Source of the DNA: Chromobotia macracanthus | Taxonomy: Eukaryota; Chordata; Actinopteri; Cypriniformes; Botiidae | DNA: 64,000 nucleotides | Direction of reading: 5' to 3' | Assembly: GCA_036877525.1 (NCBI GenBank) | Contig: JAZGTH010000008.1 | Span: 5,266,501-5,330,500, forward strand | Part shown: piece after piece, positions 61,017 to 64,000 of the stretch | Layout: every line of letters begins with the position of its first letter | How positions within the stretch are numbered: position 1 is the stretch's first letter | Translations under genes and position numbers: made by a program | Notes under the pieces: generated by a model | What the model was told of the DNA's origin: nothing | Seen by the model: the letters and a program-made list of their open reading frames with translations, nothing else | The model's database searches: none

Positions 61017-64000
61017 CTTTAACAGCACACTGTTGTCTATAAGGGTCTGTCCAGCAGATCCAAGAGAAACATTTCTGTTTCTTCTGGAATTGTTTTAATA
61101 AGAATAAGTGTAAATTGTTCATTTTAAATGGTAAATTCATAATACAGTCCAATTTTAGCCAAAAGATCCAAAGCTTAAAGACAGAGCAGATGCTGTTTAT
61201 TCATGTCAAAGAACATCTGGCAAACATTTCTTGTCCCTCAGAGGAGACTAATGGACTCATTAGGTTCGCATCATTAGAAGATGGACTGGGAAATATTAGA
61301 AAAGTCATGCAAACCTGACAATTTCCTTAATTATGCACCATCATTCTGTTAAATGGGCTTCTTCATAAGTCGCTGAGGGAGCAAATAAGCAGAGATCCCG
61401 ATGTGTTTGTTCTTTCCTTTGGATGTTGCAAAAGCCTTTACATACGGACATCATTTTATAAACACATAAACATAGACCATAAACATGTCAGAATCCCTTT
61501 CTGACTGGTTATAATGATAGTAAACAATGAAACAGATAAAGCTGAACATAATCACACTGTAAACTGAAACATGATGGATGGAGCACATGCAGTTCACATG
61601 TAAATCAGTTTGCATGACTGATATTTAAACACAACAGAATTCCAACAAAATGTTCCAACAACTAAAGCTTAACAAATAGTTAAAAAACTGCTTATTATTC
61701 ACTTTGAGTGTGAAATCCTATATATTAGCTGTTGATCATCTGGCACATGATTTGATAAACAAAGCAGAGTCAACACAAATGTATGCATGAGCAGTACATT
61801 GATGTGCTTACCGCAGGGGTTGACAGATTATCAATTCAGATTAGTTGAGGTAATCCAACCAACTCAGATTGCCAATTAAATTGTGTTGATCTGTCTTGCA
61901 AACACGCACAGACTTTGTGTACTCTATTATACCACCCTTGCATTAAAGATGTGTTTAGGATAGCACCATATGATTTACACAAAACGCACATGTTCCTGGA
62001 TCAAAGCCCTTTTTTGGATTAAAGTTCCTGTCCACCAGTCATAGCCCCAACTCTACCTGTAAAATCAGAAGGCAATGATTGGGGGGCAGTGATGTTTTTT
62101 TCTGGAGTTATTTGTGTAAATTATGTAAATACTAAGGCCTTGTTGAAAAGAACAGAAAGTTAGATTGAAGTGGAGGCCTATCAATGTTGTTCAAAGGTAA
62201 ACAGAAACGTCCATTGTTAAATTATTCATAATGCGGTTCATGTTATTGTGATGGCCTGGTTTGGTTTGAAATATTAATAATAACTAAAATATTAATAATC
62301 CTATTTATTTTGCTATACTAACTGTACATGATCACATTATTGCATTTTATTATTAGATTAGCCTTATTATTTCTCTGCTGTCTGTGACCCTGACCTGGGG
62401 CAGAATCACTGCATTAGAGAGCACAAATCTAACCCTCACTGGTGACACGAGGAGATTACCAGGAATTGTTCTTCAGTGCTTGGAAGGGAAAATGTTCACT
62501 ACATAATGAATGAATGAACGATTCCCTCACCCCTCAAACGTGTCCACTTTTATTAACCTTGACATTACAGTCAGCTAGGAGTTGAGAACTTTATCTTCAC
62601 AGTGAAGGTTGGTGGCCTAGCACTGCGAAGAGAATCAATTCTTTGCAAGATTTCGTAATAATTACATCGCTCGTGAAATTAGCGAACAGGTTCCAGCAGG
62701 TGGGGAAAAAAATAACTACATGCAATTAAAGTGTCCAAATCAAGGTCATGTCCACGGTGAGACCAGCTCAAGCACGGTAATAACATATATGGTAATTTAA
62801 GTGCTAAAGATTTCCCATACGAAGCGGTACAGTATAGAATGCATTACCTGTGGTTGTTTGCTCAGGAGGCTGCGGGTGATAATTCCAGCTTCGGCCCCTA
62901 GAGATGCACTTTTGATTTCGGGCCCCTTGGTTACCATGACACTTAAAGGAGGTGGAGAACTTGTAATTGGATGGAGCTCATCAGAGAAAGATACAAACAC
63001 TCAGGAGCCACAGACAGGCAGGGAAAAAAAATCCAGAATGCCTGCAAACCACAAAATCAGACCAAGGCTTTAGGAGACACTGTCCCTGAGGTCCCTTCTG
63101 AGCTCTTATAACTTCTAACTTGGATATTAAACCGCAAGCCTGTTTTATAAAGTACAGCTGATAGCACTAATGTGATTTTGGAGATTGTGGGTGGGAAATA
63201 TTTGCTTGGAATTACACAATTACAGACTTATTTTTATAGGCAGATGTAAGAGAATTTGACTGGGAAATAAATGGAGATAGTGAAATGTGTTATTTGATGT
63301 AAGCCTCATCTCTCAAATATTTAATTTTGCCTTTATATCCACTTTCATCATGTATTAATTGGTATCTCATTCCCCCATATTGCACAGATGTCAATGTCTT
63401 TTCCAGTCACCATTTGGCTAATACTTCAGAAATACGCACATATGCGCACACACAGATCGGCCATCTACCAATTGTCATGGCAACAGCTGCTGAGAGGCAA
63501 GAAAGGAGATATGACAGGTTCCTTATCAGCCCAGTGAAATATTAAAGCTAGCAAAGATCTGATCCAGTCCCCCTCCCTATTTTTCCAAAACACTTTCTTC
63601 TCAAGTTATTTTATAACACTTTCTTCTCTCTCTGCTTCTCACTTTACCGATGTCTTACATTGATTTAAAGCAGGATTGTGTACATCCTTTGTCTGTCTGT
63701 TTTTTAAGTTTGTTCTCTTTTCCTTGGCATAATTTGGTTGTCTTACTCATGTCCCATTGTGTACGCCTGCCCAACTTGATGGATGAATTTAGTTCCTGAT
63801 AATGTATTTGTTTGCAGTCAACATCGTTTACCTTCGCTAAGCACTTGTGCTTGTGTGTTGTTCTCAGCTTTGTTTGATCAGCAAAGGCTGAAATGGTGCT
63901 TTGTTGTGAATAGTGAAGCTGTGAAAATCATTAAAAAAATGACTGAATCATTTTGAATCAGACCGAAGGCATGCATGACGTAGACATAACACAAATTATG
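61017..64000. other. Intergenic DNA to the window end
   Basis: No gene was recognised. A somewhat GC-rich, complex block at 62830-62970 (TTCGGCCCCTAGAGATGC, TTCGGGCCCCTTGGTTACC) may be regulatory. The two overlapping open frames there (62797-63000 minus, 62801-63073 plus) match nothing known. The remainder is AT-rich. Confidence 0.5.

Noticed and set aside
1..64000. CRISPR arrays, operons, prophage or integrated virus
   Set aside because: No regularly spaced short repeats and no prokaryotic or viral gene signatures. The genomic style is clearly that of a vertebrate.

Overview
The window is nuclear DNA from a teleost fish, most likely a cyprinid or other otophysan. It is AT-rich, has vertebrate-type split genes, and carries degenerate short elements of kinds I know as abundant in cyprinid genomes: a tRNA-derived SINE, a palindromic DNA element with ends reading like GGTCCTgnAGGGCC, and a family with ends like 'AGTTCACCCA...GATGACAGA'. 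No bacterial, organellar or viral genes were recognised.

Only one gene is recognised with confidence: the 3' end of neuroligin 1 (nlgn1) on the + strand. Three coding exons are present: 186 bp at 2770-2955, 790 bp at 5254-6043, and the terminal coding exon at 6771-7602. They encode the last 602 residues of the protein: most of the catalytically dead cholinesterase-like domain, the Pro/Thr-rich stalk, the single membrane span and the cytoplasmic tail with gephyrin- and PDZ-binding motifs. The first exon has two in-frame donor sites 27 bases apart. The bases between them encode the nine-residue splice insert B (NRWSNSTKG), so this synaptic specificity switch can be read directly from the DNA. 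Upstream nlgn1 exons are not in the window, and 1-2769 is best read as intron. The 3' UTR probably runs about 3.1 kb, to the first canonical AATAAA at 10707.

From about 10.7 kb to the end (53 kb) I recognise no protein-coding gene. The region looks like a gene desert flanking a neuronal gene. It holds decayed transposons (about 13.9, 25.6, 29.8, 39.5, 51.1 and 60.9 kb), several inverted repeats (the best is a nearly loopless 84-bp foldback at 17640), simple repeats, and islands of more complex, less AT-rich, homeobox-motif-containing sequence that could be conserved enhancers. One short segment at 22747-22809 has exon-like borders and an open frame, but it is not assigned to any gene. I found no evidence of a new multi-gene system. 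The points most worth checking are the tandem splice donors, the loss of a CaMKII-site threonine in the nlgn1 tail, the 17.6-kb foldback and the orphan exon candidate.
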